Assembly: GCF_000208865.1 (NCBI RefSeq)
Contig: NC_018398.1
Location: 5,108,710 to 5,172,709 of the forward strand
Direction: 5' to 3'
Length of the DNA stretch: 64,000 nucleotides
Origin: Neospora caninum Liverpool
Taxonomy: Eukaryota; Apicomplexa; Conoidasida; Eucoccidiorida; Sarcocystidae
Position numbers and translations under genes: made by a program. How positions within the stretch are numbered: position 1 is the first letter of the stretch; the number at the start of each line of letters is the position of its first letter. This document shows, piece after piece, positions 1 through 11,500 of the stretch. Under the pieces are notes generated by a model. The model ran no database searches and was not told where the DNA came from. It saw only the letters and a list, made by a program, of their open reading frames with translations.

Positions 1-345
1 TATCTCCTTCGAAGAGACGCTCTTTGTGTTTGTTTCTCTCCGGCTCTTGTCCAGCGGCGTCTTAGATTGTCGCGCTTTGCCTCCCCAACGCATGCCTCGG
101 TCGCGGTAGCTTGCTCCGTTCTCCGCTGTCCCTTCGCCTGTCCCTTCGCCTGTCCCTTCGCCTGCCTGTCCCCCTCATCGGTTTGAGTGCCTCTCTTCTT
201 TCGAAGCTCGTCTCGACCGGTGTTGTCGATTCTGTCCCTTTCGTTTTTGCGCTTCTTGTCCTCCTTCTGCCACGGTCGCTTCTCACGGCTTCTCGCGGGG
301 ACCGTTTCGGCTTTTCTCGCCGAATATTTTTTCAGCGGCGCGCGC
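1..345. other. 5' flank of RPF1 gene
   Basis: No gene is recognised here. The stretch holds short direct repeats of a CTGTCCCTTCGC-type unit at about 128-168 and pyrimidine-rich sequence, and probably includes the RPF1 5' leader. The RPF1 reading frame stays open back to about 187 but contains no ATG before 346. Confidence 0.5.
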
Positions 346-3300
346 ATGCACAGGACCATGGCGCATGCAGCCCGGTCTCGACAGGCAGCCACGCCCCGCG
401 CTTCGCCGTGCAAGGAGGGGAACCCTCCAGCCGCTTCCGAGGCCGGAGAGAATGTGAAGAAGTCCCGGAGGCGGGGAACCGCGGATTCGCCCCGCCGTAG
501 AGACAGCAGACAGTCGGACGAAAAGGGGAAGAAGCGGCGTTTGCCTGCATCCTCGCCGGCGGTTTCAGATTCCGGGGAACAGGATGAGGGAAGACAGAAG
601 GCGAGGAAGAGAGGCTCGAGGGAAGAAGTCGCGAGCAAGGTGGCGAAACCAGAGACGAGGACGAAGCAGCCGCTGTCGACGGCAGGCATTCTGAACAAGA
701 AGCGGAGACAGCAGGTTGCATTTCAGCTGCTGCAGGCCAAGAAGAAGGACAGAGCCAAGAAGAAAAAGGAGACGCGCGCGAAGGAGAAGCGTGGCGAGAC
801 AGTCGAGAAGAAAACGCCTAAAACCATCGAATCGATGCGGCGCTACGACCCGACAGTTGGTACGTTGAAATCAGAGGCGAAGAGACAAATGCGTCGCGCG
901 CTCTTCGATAGAGGACAGGAGGAGACGACGGTGATTAGGCTCCTCGCACGTGTCTCCGCTTTTTCCATGAACCTCTGCGACAGCAAGCGGAGGCTAGAGA
1001 CGAAGGAAGAGTGACTGTCGCCACCGCCGTTTTCTCGCTCTTCTCCGTTTCTTTTTTTGGTCCTGCGCAGGACGCCCATCAGAGAGGAGCTGGCCTCTCG
1101 TGCTCTGTCGGTCTCTCAGCTTCGTTCTTTTCCTCTGTATGCGTTGCAGTCGAGGAAGACGAAGAGGAAGTCGCGGGTGACGAAGCAGCCGACGAATTCG
1201 CCTCCTACTTCAACCGCGAAGTCACGCCGAAGTTGATGATCACCACAAACAAGTGAGACGCCTTGTTCGTCTCTTCTTCTCTGTGTTCTGCTCGAGGAAC
1301 AAGAGAAAGAAGAGAAAGGAGAAGCGCAAGCGGAAGCGCAAGAAGAAGGGGTACACGACAAGGAAGTGTGTATGCGAAGACGAGAAAACGAAGATCAAGA
1401 CGAATGGGAGAGGCGAAGGAACTGGAAAACCTGCGCAGTGAGAGGAGAGGGCAAAGAGAGAGAGGCATGCGTCAAGACGAGACTCTCACGAAAAGGCAGC
1501 GCTGAAACGCGCCGAAAAACCGCCAACCCACGGCGTTTCTCTGCCGCTTGGTGCGTTGTGTCCCCTTTTTCGCTCAGACGGGTAACGGCTGATATGTACA
1601 GCTTTCTGAAAGAAGTGCTGTACATCTTCCCAAACGCGTTCTTCTACAAGGTAGGAAAGCACGAGAAAAGGAAACGGCCCGAGGAACCTGACTGTGACTC
1701 CAGTTATGAATACAGACGACCCTGAGTTCTTTATATGATTGCTCTCTGAGAAGGCACGCAGGGCGCTGCGCAGACCCAAACAACTGCATGCAGTGAAGAA
1801 GCGGTCTCAGGCGACTTTTTGCCGACGGTTGATGCCTCTCCTTTGCGTGCATGCCTTCTTTTCCGCTTTTCATCTTTCTCTTCAGAGAGGGCCATACCAC
1901 ATCAAGAACATCTGTAAATTCGCCATCAAGCAAGGCTTCACAGACCTCCTCATTTTCAAGGAAAAGAACCACCGACCCTACGGCCTTTACATCGTCCATC
2001 TTCCAGGTACGCGACTGCATGCGGGGTTTGCAGCTTTTTCCGGGCTCTCGCTTTTCCTGGCCGGTCTCTCAAGCAACCGACGCAGCAAGCGTGGGTCCGC
2101 TTCGCCTCCACAGTTTTCTTTTTGTCTCCTTCGTCTTTGGAGCATCCACGAGTGAAGATACGTCGCCCCACCTGCGTCTGTCCGGTAGAGTTTGGCTCTG
2201 AAGTTCTGCGTTCTTTCGTCTCATCCGTCTCTCATCGCACGTCGCTTCTCGTTTCTCTCTCTTCGCTCTCAGCTTTCGTGAGCCGCTTCTCGTTTCTCTC
2301 TCTCTTCGCTCTCACCCTTGTCTCACTGCTCACGTTTTTCTGTTGCGACATCAGAGGGGCCAACATCGTACTTTCGCTTGTCCAGCGTTCGCCTCGCGCA
2401 AGAGATGCACGGAGGGGCAACGATGACAACGCACCTTCCTGAACTGTTGCTGAACAACTTCACCACCCGACTGGGCCGCCGCGTTGCTAGGCAACTCGCA
2501 GCCCTCTTCCCTCTGGTAAGAGACCATCTCCCTCGAGAAGCGAGGCGTATTCGTGTTTCCCTCGCTTCTCTTTGTTGTGCCGATGCAACGGGAGAACCAC
2601 ACAAACGTCACCCCCTTCAACTCGGCGTTTTCTCGCCTTCTGCGTATTATATATCAAACCATATGCATACATATACATATATATATATATATATATATAT
2701 GGACATGTATATATACCTCGCTGTTGTCTGTACGTCTCTATGTCTATCTGTACGGATGTCTATACGCCGAGCTGCGTATATATACATATACACATATATA
2801 TATATATATATATATGTATCTGTATATATATGTGTAGGCACCATTGGAAATGTGTGAGCATGTATTTAATCGGTGAAACTCTCTTTCTCACTCCAGCCGT
2901 TTTTCGTTGTCCCTCTTCGTGCCCACCTGTGATCTTTCTTCTCCCATCGGTCGCTCCGTTTTCCGCCTGGTGTATCGTTCGCATGCTAAAGAAAGCAGGA
3001 ACCGCGATGCAGGTGGGCGCGAATGCGCTTCAAATGGTCTTCTGCGACTTGTGCAAACCGCGTTTTCCACAAGTTCGTGTTGTCTCTGCCTCGCCGTGTG
3101 TCTGTTTTTTCGAAAGCGGGGGTTTACCCTACCCGCCTCCTGGTCTTGTGAGTTTCTGGATCTTGTTTGTTTTCGCTGCGTTGCGACGGAGACGCGCTCC
3201 TGTTTCTCTCCCCTCGTCATCTTCCGTTTCTCTTGTTGTTTTGCTTCTTTGGGTTGGCAGACACCCGAGTTCTCTGGACGGCGAGTCGTGACTTTCCACA

Positions 3301-3500
3301 ACCAGCGAGACTTTATTTTTTTCCGACATCATCGGTACATCTTTGAGGACGGGAAGAAGACACGCCTCCAGGAGATCGGTCCTCGCCTGACGCTGAAGCT
3401 GCTCTGGATGCATGCGGGTCTTTTCGACACCAAAGAGGGTCTGTACGAGTTCATCTGGAGACCGGACATGAAGGTCGACAGAAAGAACATGTTGATCTAG
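346..3500 (+). CDS. RPF1: Ribosome production factor 1 (RPF1), Brix domain
   Basis: Six predicted exons: 346-859, 1150-1252, 1578-1650, 1886-2006, 2355-2515 and 3261-3500, all GT-AG with phases matching, giving 403 residues. RPF1 is a nucleolar factor of the IMP4/RPF family that helps assemble the large ribosomal subunit. The N-terminal ~170 residues are Lys/Arg-rich and typical of nucleolar proteins. The Brix core then follows in order: [35 protein letters not shown], the hallmark [32 protein letters not shown] and a conserved C-terminal [14 protein letters not shown] region. Human RPF1 is about 350 residues, so the extra length is N-terminal. The first in-frame ATG is 346; the ATG at 358 lies in a better context (ACCATGG) and may be the true start, giving 399 residues. 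The family is certain; RPF1 rather than another Brix paralogue rests on the C-terminal region. Confidence 0.9.
2676..2835. repeat. (TA)n microsatellites in RPF1 intron 5
   Basis: Two imperfect alternating TA tracts (about 2680-2700 and 2783-2830) lie in the 745-base last intron of RPF1. They are typical of the non-coding DNA throughout this window. Confidence 0.85.
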
Positions 3501-4331
3501 GTCCTCGTTCACTCACCTTTTTCTTCTTTTCTTCAACTCATCTTTGTCATTTACTAGCCCCTTCTCTCAACGGGTCTTCATCCTTTTGTCTCGCCTTGCC
3601 TCGTGTTTTTCCCTCGCTTGTTCCTTGTTCACTTCTCGTCAGACAGCAACTCTGCTGGCCATGAGAAGCCGCGCACCAAGTCTTTGCTGACAGATGTTCA
3701 AATTTTCGATTTCCTTTCTTTGAAGCATTCGGAACTCACAGCGAATTCGACTGCTGTGCCCTCAAAGAACAGAGATCCACATGAATGCTTCCCCCACGAC
3801 ACAAAATTACAAATTTTTTTCGTGCATGCGATGGCGACTTCCTTGCACAAGCGTTGCGCGCGCATTTGTGAGGAGGGATTTTTGCATGCAAGTGGAAAGC
3901 TTTTGGACAAGGAGAGACGCACGGCGCGGCCACAGAGGGATTGGGATGGAAGCTCTGCTATTCGGACACAGACAGGAAAGGACAAGGGACAGCTCGCCAA
4001 GGCCTTGTCAGGAGACGCTCGCAAAAAAGAAGAGGGCCGGCTTCCCGCCCGTCAGGTGACCGGATACTTCCCGAGAAGTCGCCCCCGCGACAGCCGACTG
4101 CTCTCCTCAGATTCACATTCATGGATGCTTGCACTGTTCAACACATACGCATGCAGATACACATAAACGTATACACATATGCATATACATATACATATAT
4201 ACATATATATATTATATACATCAGATAGAGATTTCTGGGTATATATGTATTCTCGTTCTATGCCTATGCACATTTATGTATTCAAATATGGCTTTGAATG
4301 CGTCTATATATACCATCTCTCTGTCTCTCTC

Positions 4332-4374
<43 letters not shown>

Positions 4375-6887
4375 AAGTAGATGCAATCGAACTCACTGGC
4401 GAAGGCGATCGGTTTTGACGCCTCCATACCGACGACGTCTTAAACAGAAAGACATAGGAACAAACGCATACCAGAAAAAGCAGAAACATACTTAACTTGT
4501 AGTCGGGAAATGTATTACCGGACCAGTTTCGCGCTCTCTCTGCAATTTATCCGGTTCTCGGGAAACCCTGTTTCACGGCTGGGCGGTGGGCTCGGTTTTT
4601 TGCCGCGATTTGAAAGAGTTTTCCAGGCAGCGACCGAAAAAGACCTGACATCTCTGCAGCGATGGCGCTCTCTTGTCGACACAACAACTCAAGCACGTTT
4701 TGTATATGCTTTTGCTTAGATACAATCGCTCGATGTAGAGAAACATATACATATATATATATATATATATGTCCATACATATATGTGGATATTTGTGTAG
4801 ATTTCTTGGTTTTGAGTGGAGGCGTGCATCTATAATTACAGGAATGTATGCCAATTTAGGAGAGACTGATCTGGCGTGGATTCCGGATGCTTGGTAACCG
4901 TCTTTCCCGTTGCGTTTTCTCGCGGCGTTTTTGCGCAGCGCACACAACTAGCGAGCACCCAAGACAGCACTTTCCACAGGTGACTCTTTGTGGACGTTCT
5001 CCGTGGAAAGCGGATGGCAAGAAGCGAAGCAGGAAACGAGACGCTTTCGAGGCGTGGACAGCGGGGAAAACCTTTTCTTTTTCCCGAATCTACAGGCAAG
5101 CGTTTTGCGGCAACGTTTCCGCTTGCATCCACGCGTCTGTGGAGCGCCTTCGTGCACACGGGCATCTGTCTGGTTCTGTCGATTTCCCGTCCTTTCTTTG
5201 TCGTTCGAGACTTTCCAAAGTCGAAGAAACCGAAGTGGAGGAAAGGAACCGGGGGCGCAGAGGGAAGAACCTCCACGTCTTCCCAGTTGCGCCCGTCCCA
5301 ACCGGTTCGAGTCCGCGTACCCTCCAAAATGTGCATGCACGGTCTGCCACAAGGACGGCCGAAACGCAAACTTCCCCTCTCTGCGCAGTCTCTGCTTCTC
5401 AAGCTTACAGAGACGAAACAAAGATCGAAAATAAGATCCCTACGGAGCGTTCCCTTTGGCGCGTGTGCCGCTCCGCGTTTGGGTGTACAGACAGCCGAGG
5501 TCGGAAGCCAAAGATCCCTGCACACGTTTTCTTGGTCCGGTGCCGTCTTTGCGCATTTAAGTCTCTCCGCATTCGTCTTTTCAAGAGTCGCCTCAGGCCT
5601 CGCTGCAGCCGTCTCGACTTTTTCTCATTTCTCCACGCGGGTCTCTGTCGGTTTCTCTCCACAGAAAGCCGCTACTTGTGGTCTGGAACGCTGTGCACAT
5701 GGCGTAGCGAGATGCGCCGATCGAACAACGCCGCAGCCGTCACGGACACTTAAAGGCAATCGTTAAAAGCGAAAAGACTGCCGCGCACACCAGTCTCTGG
5801 GGCGCTCCGAAGGCTTCTCCGTTTTTCAGCCTGCTCTTTCGCGCCGACTTACAGGAAACAGCGCACGGGAAACGCGGCTGCGCTCCCCAAACGCACGCAA
5901 ACGTGGACATCCGTTTATTTTGTTCGCGTAAGAGACAGCAAAGCGTCTTAACACCCTCTCCAACATATATACACAGTGATTTACATATATATATATATAT
6001 ATGTATATCTATGTATGGGTGGTATTGCGTAGGCATATATATATATATATATGCATACCTGCATGTATGTGTCAATGCATAAAATGCATCTGGCCATCGT
6101 TCGCGGTCGGAGTATAGATTTTCTGTTTGTTCTTTCAGTCACATTTCTTTTGCGGCTCTCCGTATTCGCTGTACTGCTCTCGTTGAGTTTCTTTTGCCTG
6201 CCTCTCCTCTCCGTCCTCTCCATGCCGCCTTTTCCTACATTTGTCGACTCCTCCTTCACCACCAGACACAGCGCCTACCTCTGGTGCACTTCGGGCCGTC
6301 CAGAGGCCGTTTGTGTGCCGGCGGCGTGAAACGCTGCGCGCTCGCGGACTCGCTTTCTGTCCTTGGCCGGTTTTTAGGATGTGGTTCTGGAGATCGCTGC
6401 AGCGCATCGCGCGAACATGACCGTCTTTTTTTTTTCTCTTTTTTTTGTCCGAGGAGTCACTAGCGCTGTCTTTCTCTTCTCTCCTCTCAGGCGCTCAGCC
6501 CCAAAGACGGTTTGTGCCCGAGTGCCTCCCGCGAACGAAGATCTCTGATCTGTCGTGCACCCTCTTCTTTCTTCGTTATCGACCCTCTTCCCGCTCTTGT
6601 CTCTGAACTAACACAGAAACACGAGCCGTCTGGCGCCGCCTCTCCTCTGTCTATTCCTCCTCTGTCTCTCTAGCCTCATCCTTCTCTCTCCCTTTTCTCT
6701 CTCTTTCCTTCGATCTCCATCTCTCCTACTTCCTTCTCTCTCCTTCTCTCCTACTTCCTTCTCTCTCCTTCTCTCCTTCTTTCTGTCCGCCGAGGAGAGA
6801 GAGTCACGGAGAAGAGAAACGAGAGGGTCGCCGAGGGAAAGGAGACCGAGAAGGGAGGAAACTGGCCCAAAGAAGGGAGGACGGAAA
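3501..6887. other. Intergenic region / possible leader of OCRL-like gene
   Basis: No gene is recognised. The region holds (TA)n tracts at about 4140-4220, 4335-4373, 4747-4772, 5983-6004 and 6037-6053. From about 4880 to 5766 frames of 230-290 codons are open on both strands, but none shows a family motif. From about 6487 to 6660 a short open stretch follows an AG-preceded pyrimidine tract and could be an untranslated or alternative exon. Part of the region is likely promoter and 5' leader of the gene starting at 6888. Confidence 0.45.
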
Positions 6888-8500
6888 ATGGGAAAACACG
6901 GTAAAGACGAAATGTATTCGGAGGTTGGAGAGAAGAGAGAGAAGAGCACCGCGTCGCATCTTTCGTCTCTCAGCAGCCACAAACCGGAGTGTGCGCCGGA
7001 GGGTAAGAGTAAGCCTCCTCTCTCATTTCGCGACTTGTCGATTTTCACTCACAAAATCTCACGCACTTTTGCTCGTATGCAGCGCTCCGTCAGTGTCCCG
7101 CGACTGCCTTTTTTGTGACGCCTCTCTTTCTTTTTGACCACAGGGCGCGCCCCCAGCCCTTCGAACGACACACTGTCTCTCTCTGTTTCACTTTCTTTCT
7201 CCCATCTGTTCTGTCTTTGTCTCTCTCTCTTTTTCTTTCTCGTCATCCTGTGCAGTTCTTCCGTTGGGTCGTCCCCCCTCTCTGCCGTCTCTCTCTTTTC
7301 GATGCCGAAGGCCTGCCTCGATCTGACTAGCTGAAGCGCTGGTGTCTTCTCTCTCTTCAGGACTGTCCCCCGTTTTCTCTCGTTTTCCCTCTCTCTGTCT
7401 CTCGCTTGGCAGCACTCTCTCCCCTTTGTTCCCCTCTTCTTTGCCGCGCCTTATATCAGATCCTTCGAGGGGGGACGCCGCTCGAAAGTCGCAGGAAAGA
7501 GACGTTTTGTTTCTCTCGCGCGCTGCCATCCCGACAGCGCCACGTCCACCCACGTCGCTGCCCAAATCGCCTTCATCCACATCTCTCTTTATCCAGTGCT
7601 ATCCATGTCTATATCCTTTTCTATCTACGTATTCACCTTTTTCTCTTGCGTTTGCTTTCTATCTGTATTGTGTCTGCGCAGATCTCAGCAGGCTGTGGAC
7701 GGAAGGCGAAGCAGCGTCTCTCTCGGCGCATCTTCTTCCAGGGCGTCGGCGAGTTCTCCAGTGGTCCCTCCCGACTTTGCTGTCTCGCGCGTCTCGCCCG
7801 CAGTCCATCGCCTTCGCCGCAGTTCTCGTCGACGCATGCGCCCGGCAGCCGATCTTCGCGGAAGACAAAGGCGATCATGGCGACCAGGCAGTGGGAAGGC
7901 AAGGCAGCGGTGAACGAGGCGGAGACAGCCGCGCAAACGCAGACGCCACACAAAGCGCGGAACGGCAAGAACACGCGGGCTCACATCTATGCCCGCGTGG
8001 CTCAGGAGACAATGCGAATCAGGGAACGGATGTCTCTTCTTCCTCTTCTTCGGAATCTCCGAAGGCGACGTGGGGCTCTTGTTCCGTGCTGAAGGAGACC
8101 GTCCAGAAGGCAGCCGCGAAGGCGCAAATCCTCGTTGTTGCGTAAGTGACGTGTAACGTTTTTAGGGTGGAGCGTGACAAACGGTTCAAGGGCGTCATGA
8201 TTTGAGGCCAGTTGGTGCAGAATATCAATAACACGAAGTCAGTTAAACAATACCCCCGGCTGACCTCAAAAGCACTCGAAACGCGCAGGATGTGGCGTTC
8301 GCTCCCGTTTTTGTCGCGCGTGTACACCTGGACAAGAAAAGGGACAAAACGGGCGTTCGCGTTTCGTCGTGTCCCTGTGTGTTCCTTTCAGCGTTCAGCA
8401 GGTCCAACGCGGACACCGCGAACTCTGGAAAGAGTGTCTAGACTCAATCGTCAGAGATCTCCCTGCTCCGTCTTCCTCCTCTTCCTCCTCTTCCTCCTCT

Positions 8501-8535
<35 letters not shown>

Positions 8536-11500
8536 CTCTTCTTCCTCCTCTTCTTCCTCCTCTTCTTCCTCCTCTTCTTCCTCGTCTTCCTCTTCTTCTT
8601 CCTCGGAAGAGGAGGCCTTTGAGGGGCTGTTTTCTGTGTTGCCTCGGCGCTTCGAGAACCAGCTTCTTCTGGTGTACATACGCCGCTCTCTCGCCTCAGA
8701 CACCTGTCTGTTGGAGACCGCAGCTGTGCATTTGGGCGCTCGGCGTGGCCCGAGGGGAAAGCGGGACGGCGAGCGCGCAGCCAAGGTGTCTCCTGTCTCT
8801 TCGCTGTCTCCTGCGTGCATGCACCGCGAAAGCGACAAAGACGCGAGCAGCAGGCAGGAGCCGGACGCAGGCGACTACGGCGCAGTTTTCTACGGAGGCG
8901 TGGCTGTTCGGCTGACGCTCTTCAATTCCGTCCTGAGCTTTGCGGCTGTCGATGTCTTCCGCGAAGAGGACGAGAGTGAAGACGAACGCCAGCGAAATGA
9001 AGTAGAAGGGAGCGAAGGGGAGGCGAGGAAGGCCCGGAGGAGCAGAGCCCGGAGAGACAGTGAACGAAGAAAGGCGATAAAGGCGCTGCAGTGTCAGCAA
9101 CTTTGCTCCATCCTAAACGGGTAGGTCTCTATGACAATGGAAAGACCAGGCTTCTCTATCTTCGATTTCTTTCAGCCGTGTATATATGCATGCATCGATT
9201 TTCTGTATCCGTGTGCCGTGCATATTTACACGCTCGTATGGAGAGAGATATCTGTGTCGGGTGAATCTGCGCTGGGGGGCTCGGGTTCGCTCTCTGCATA
9301 TGGCGAGCGTTTTCTGTCTCTCTTCCCAGTTTGCACTTTAAGGTGGACAGCGGCTGGCAGCCAAGTGTCTCCTGCCTGCCGCTGCTTGTCCTCGGAGCTC
9401 CGAATCTTCTGCCGCCTGGCCCCGGTGTCGTCCACATCCCCACCGGCGCTTCTCCTTCCCCTAGTTCTTCTACGTCGTCGTCTTGTTCCTCCGGTTCTCA
9501 TCCGTTAACCCTAGCCTCCTCGCCCCGTTCCGAGCCAGCCGCTGCCCTGGGGTGGAGAGAAGACAGGGAAGACTCGTCGCTTTCTGCTCCTTTCTTCCTG
9601 CGAGTGAAAGCCGGCGAGAACGCAGTCGGCAAAATGTCATTGTGGCAGGACACGCACGCCCGAGCGGCCCTCGAAAGGTGCGTCAAATGCACATATAAGG
9701 ATATATCCATTTCTGCGTATTCGCCTGCAAATATCCTATCTCCAAATATAGATCTACGGAGATGTTTGACGCTCCTGCTCTTGCTTGATCTTTGCTTCGC
9801 TCTTGCATGCACGCCTGCACACAGGCGCACGCATCTGAAGGTTTCTCTGTTCTCCGGTTGGACAGCGAGGGGGGGGGGGGGGGGTGGAGAGGCTGCCGAG
9901 CTCCGTGGCCTGGAAAATTGTCGGGTGTCTCATCGTTTTTCTGAGGCCGTCGTGGGTGCAAACCTTTCGCTCTCTCTCTCTGTTTTACGAAGGGAAACGC
10001 ACTCGTCGCCGCAAAACCATCGCAGAGAGACAAACTCGCGTAACTCAAAGAGGAGGAACACCAGGCTGGCATGGCCCACGGGGGGAAGAACTCGAACAGG
10101 AAGAGCACGAACTTACGAGAACGGCACGGATGACGGACTCGCGAGGGACCCAAGACGGATTTTAAAACACGAGAACGAGAGTGAAAAGACGGGAATTAAC
10201 GCGCCAATGTGTGTTTCCTGACTCTGTCGTTTGCTTTTCGGTTTTCGCAGGGAGGGGGAAGCAGCTGGCGCTCTTCCGGCCGGTGCCCTGCACGAGGAAA
10301 GCACGAAAAAACGGGAAAGAACGTGGAAATGCACCTGGGCGCAAGGCACGTGGGCAGTCGAGGTGGCCGACGTTGCCATGCTGAGAAGCGCATGCAGAAA
10401 ACTCACAAACGTTCTCTTGGTGAGACGTTTAAGGGAGACACAGAAACGGAAGAGAGAAGAAGCGACGACAGCGGAAGTTCTTCGCGCTGTCGTTCCCTCT
10501 CTTTGCTCGAATGCGCCGCCTCGTCGAGCACAGGGTGTCTCTCTTGTGGTTATCCTTCCCTTCCTCGTGCAGTCTTTTCCTCTTCGCACCTGTTTACGCG
10601 TTCTCGCTCTCGCTTCTCGTTCGCCATCTCTTTCACGTGGGTCCTTTTTGTATGGACCCTCGTTTTCGTCTCCTCACGCTGCCGTCGCCTCCTCCCTCAG
10701 CCTGTCAGCACACGTTCCGTCTTTTTTCTTGCCCTTGCTCTTTTCTCTCCTTTTTTCGCCCGGCGACCGGGTGTACAGACAGCTGCTCCTGACGAAGTCA
10801 GTCGCGTGAGCGTCGATCCGCCTCTCCTCGACCTCCCGCCTGTTCGGCCCTACGAGCCTCTCCCTTTCTGCGTTTGCATTTCAAACGAACATTCTTGCCT
10901 CCCCGCTTGCTACTCCATCTTGTGCCTCAGCGCGTCAGGTAACTGCGCCGTTTCGCTTCTCCCGTCTCCGATCCCCCCATCCCTTTCCGTCGATCCATCT
11001 CTAGTCATACCTCACTCTTGCCACGAATATATATATATATATATATATATGTGAGTACACGTGTTGTGATACCGACATCCATATATATATATATATATAT
11101 ATATATGTAGCGATCTATCTCTGCCTATATGTATATGCATCTGCATTTGTGCATGCACACGCATCTCGACCGCTTTGTGCAGGTGACGGCGTGTGCGTTT
11201 TTTCGAGGGGTTTGCTCTCTGTTTTCTCTGCTGCAAAGAGCTCTGGGAGACTCTTGATGTCGGCGCATCTGCTTTGTCTTTTCCTGGCATCTCGCCGCTG
11301 TCTCCTCAGGTCGCTCTATTGTTCCCTTAGTCACTCGGTCTCGTCTCCACTCAACAAGCGATAAACGCACAACATTTCCCTCCCTAGTCTCTTCTTCTGC
11401 TTCTTCTTCCTCTTCGTCCTCCTCTTACTCTTCTTCCTCTGCTTCTTCTTCCTCTTCTTCCTCTTCCTCTTCTTCCTCTTCTTCCTCTTCTTCCTCTTCC

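Noticed and set aside
2676..2835. TA-rich tracts as promoter TATA boxes or origins
   Set aside because: They are long dinucleotide microsatellites, occur in introns and 3' regions throughout the window, and show no positional link to starts.
5290..5320. A GGTTCGAGTCC word resembling a tRNA B box
   Set aside because: No pairing T stem, anticodon arm or acceptor stem can be drawn around it.
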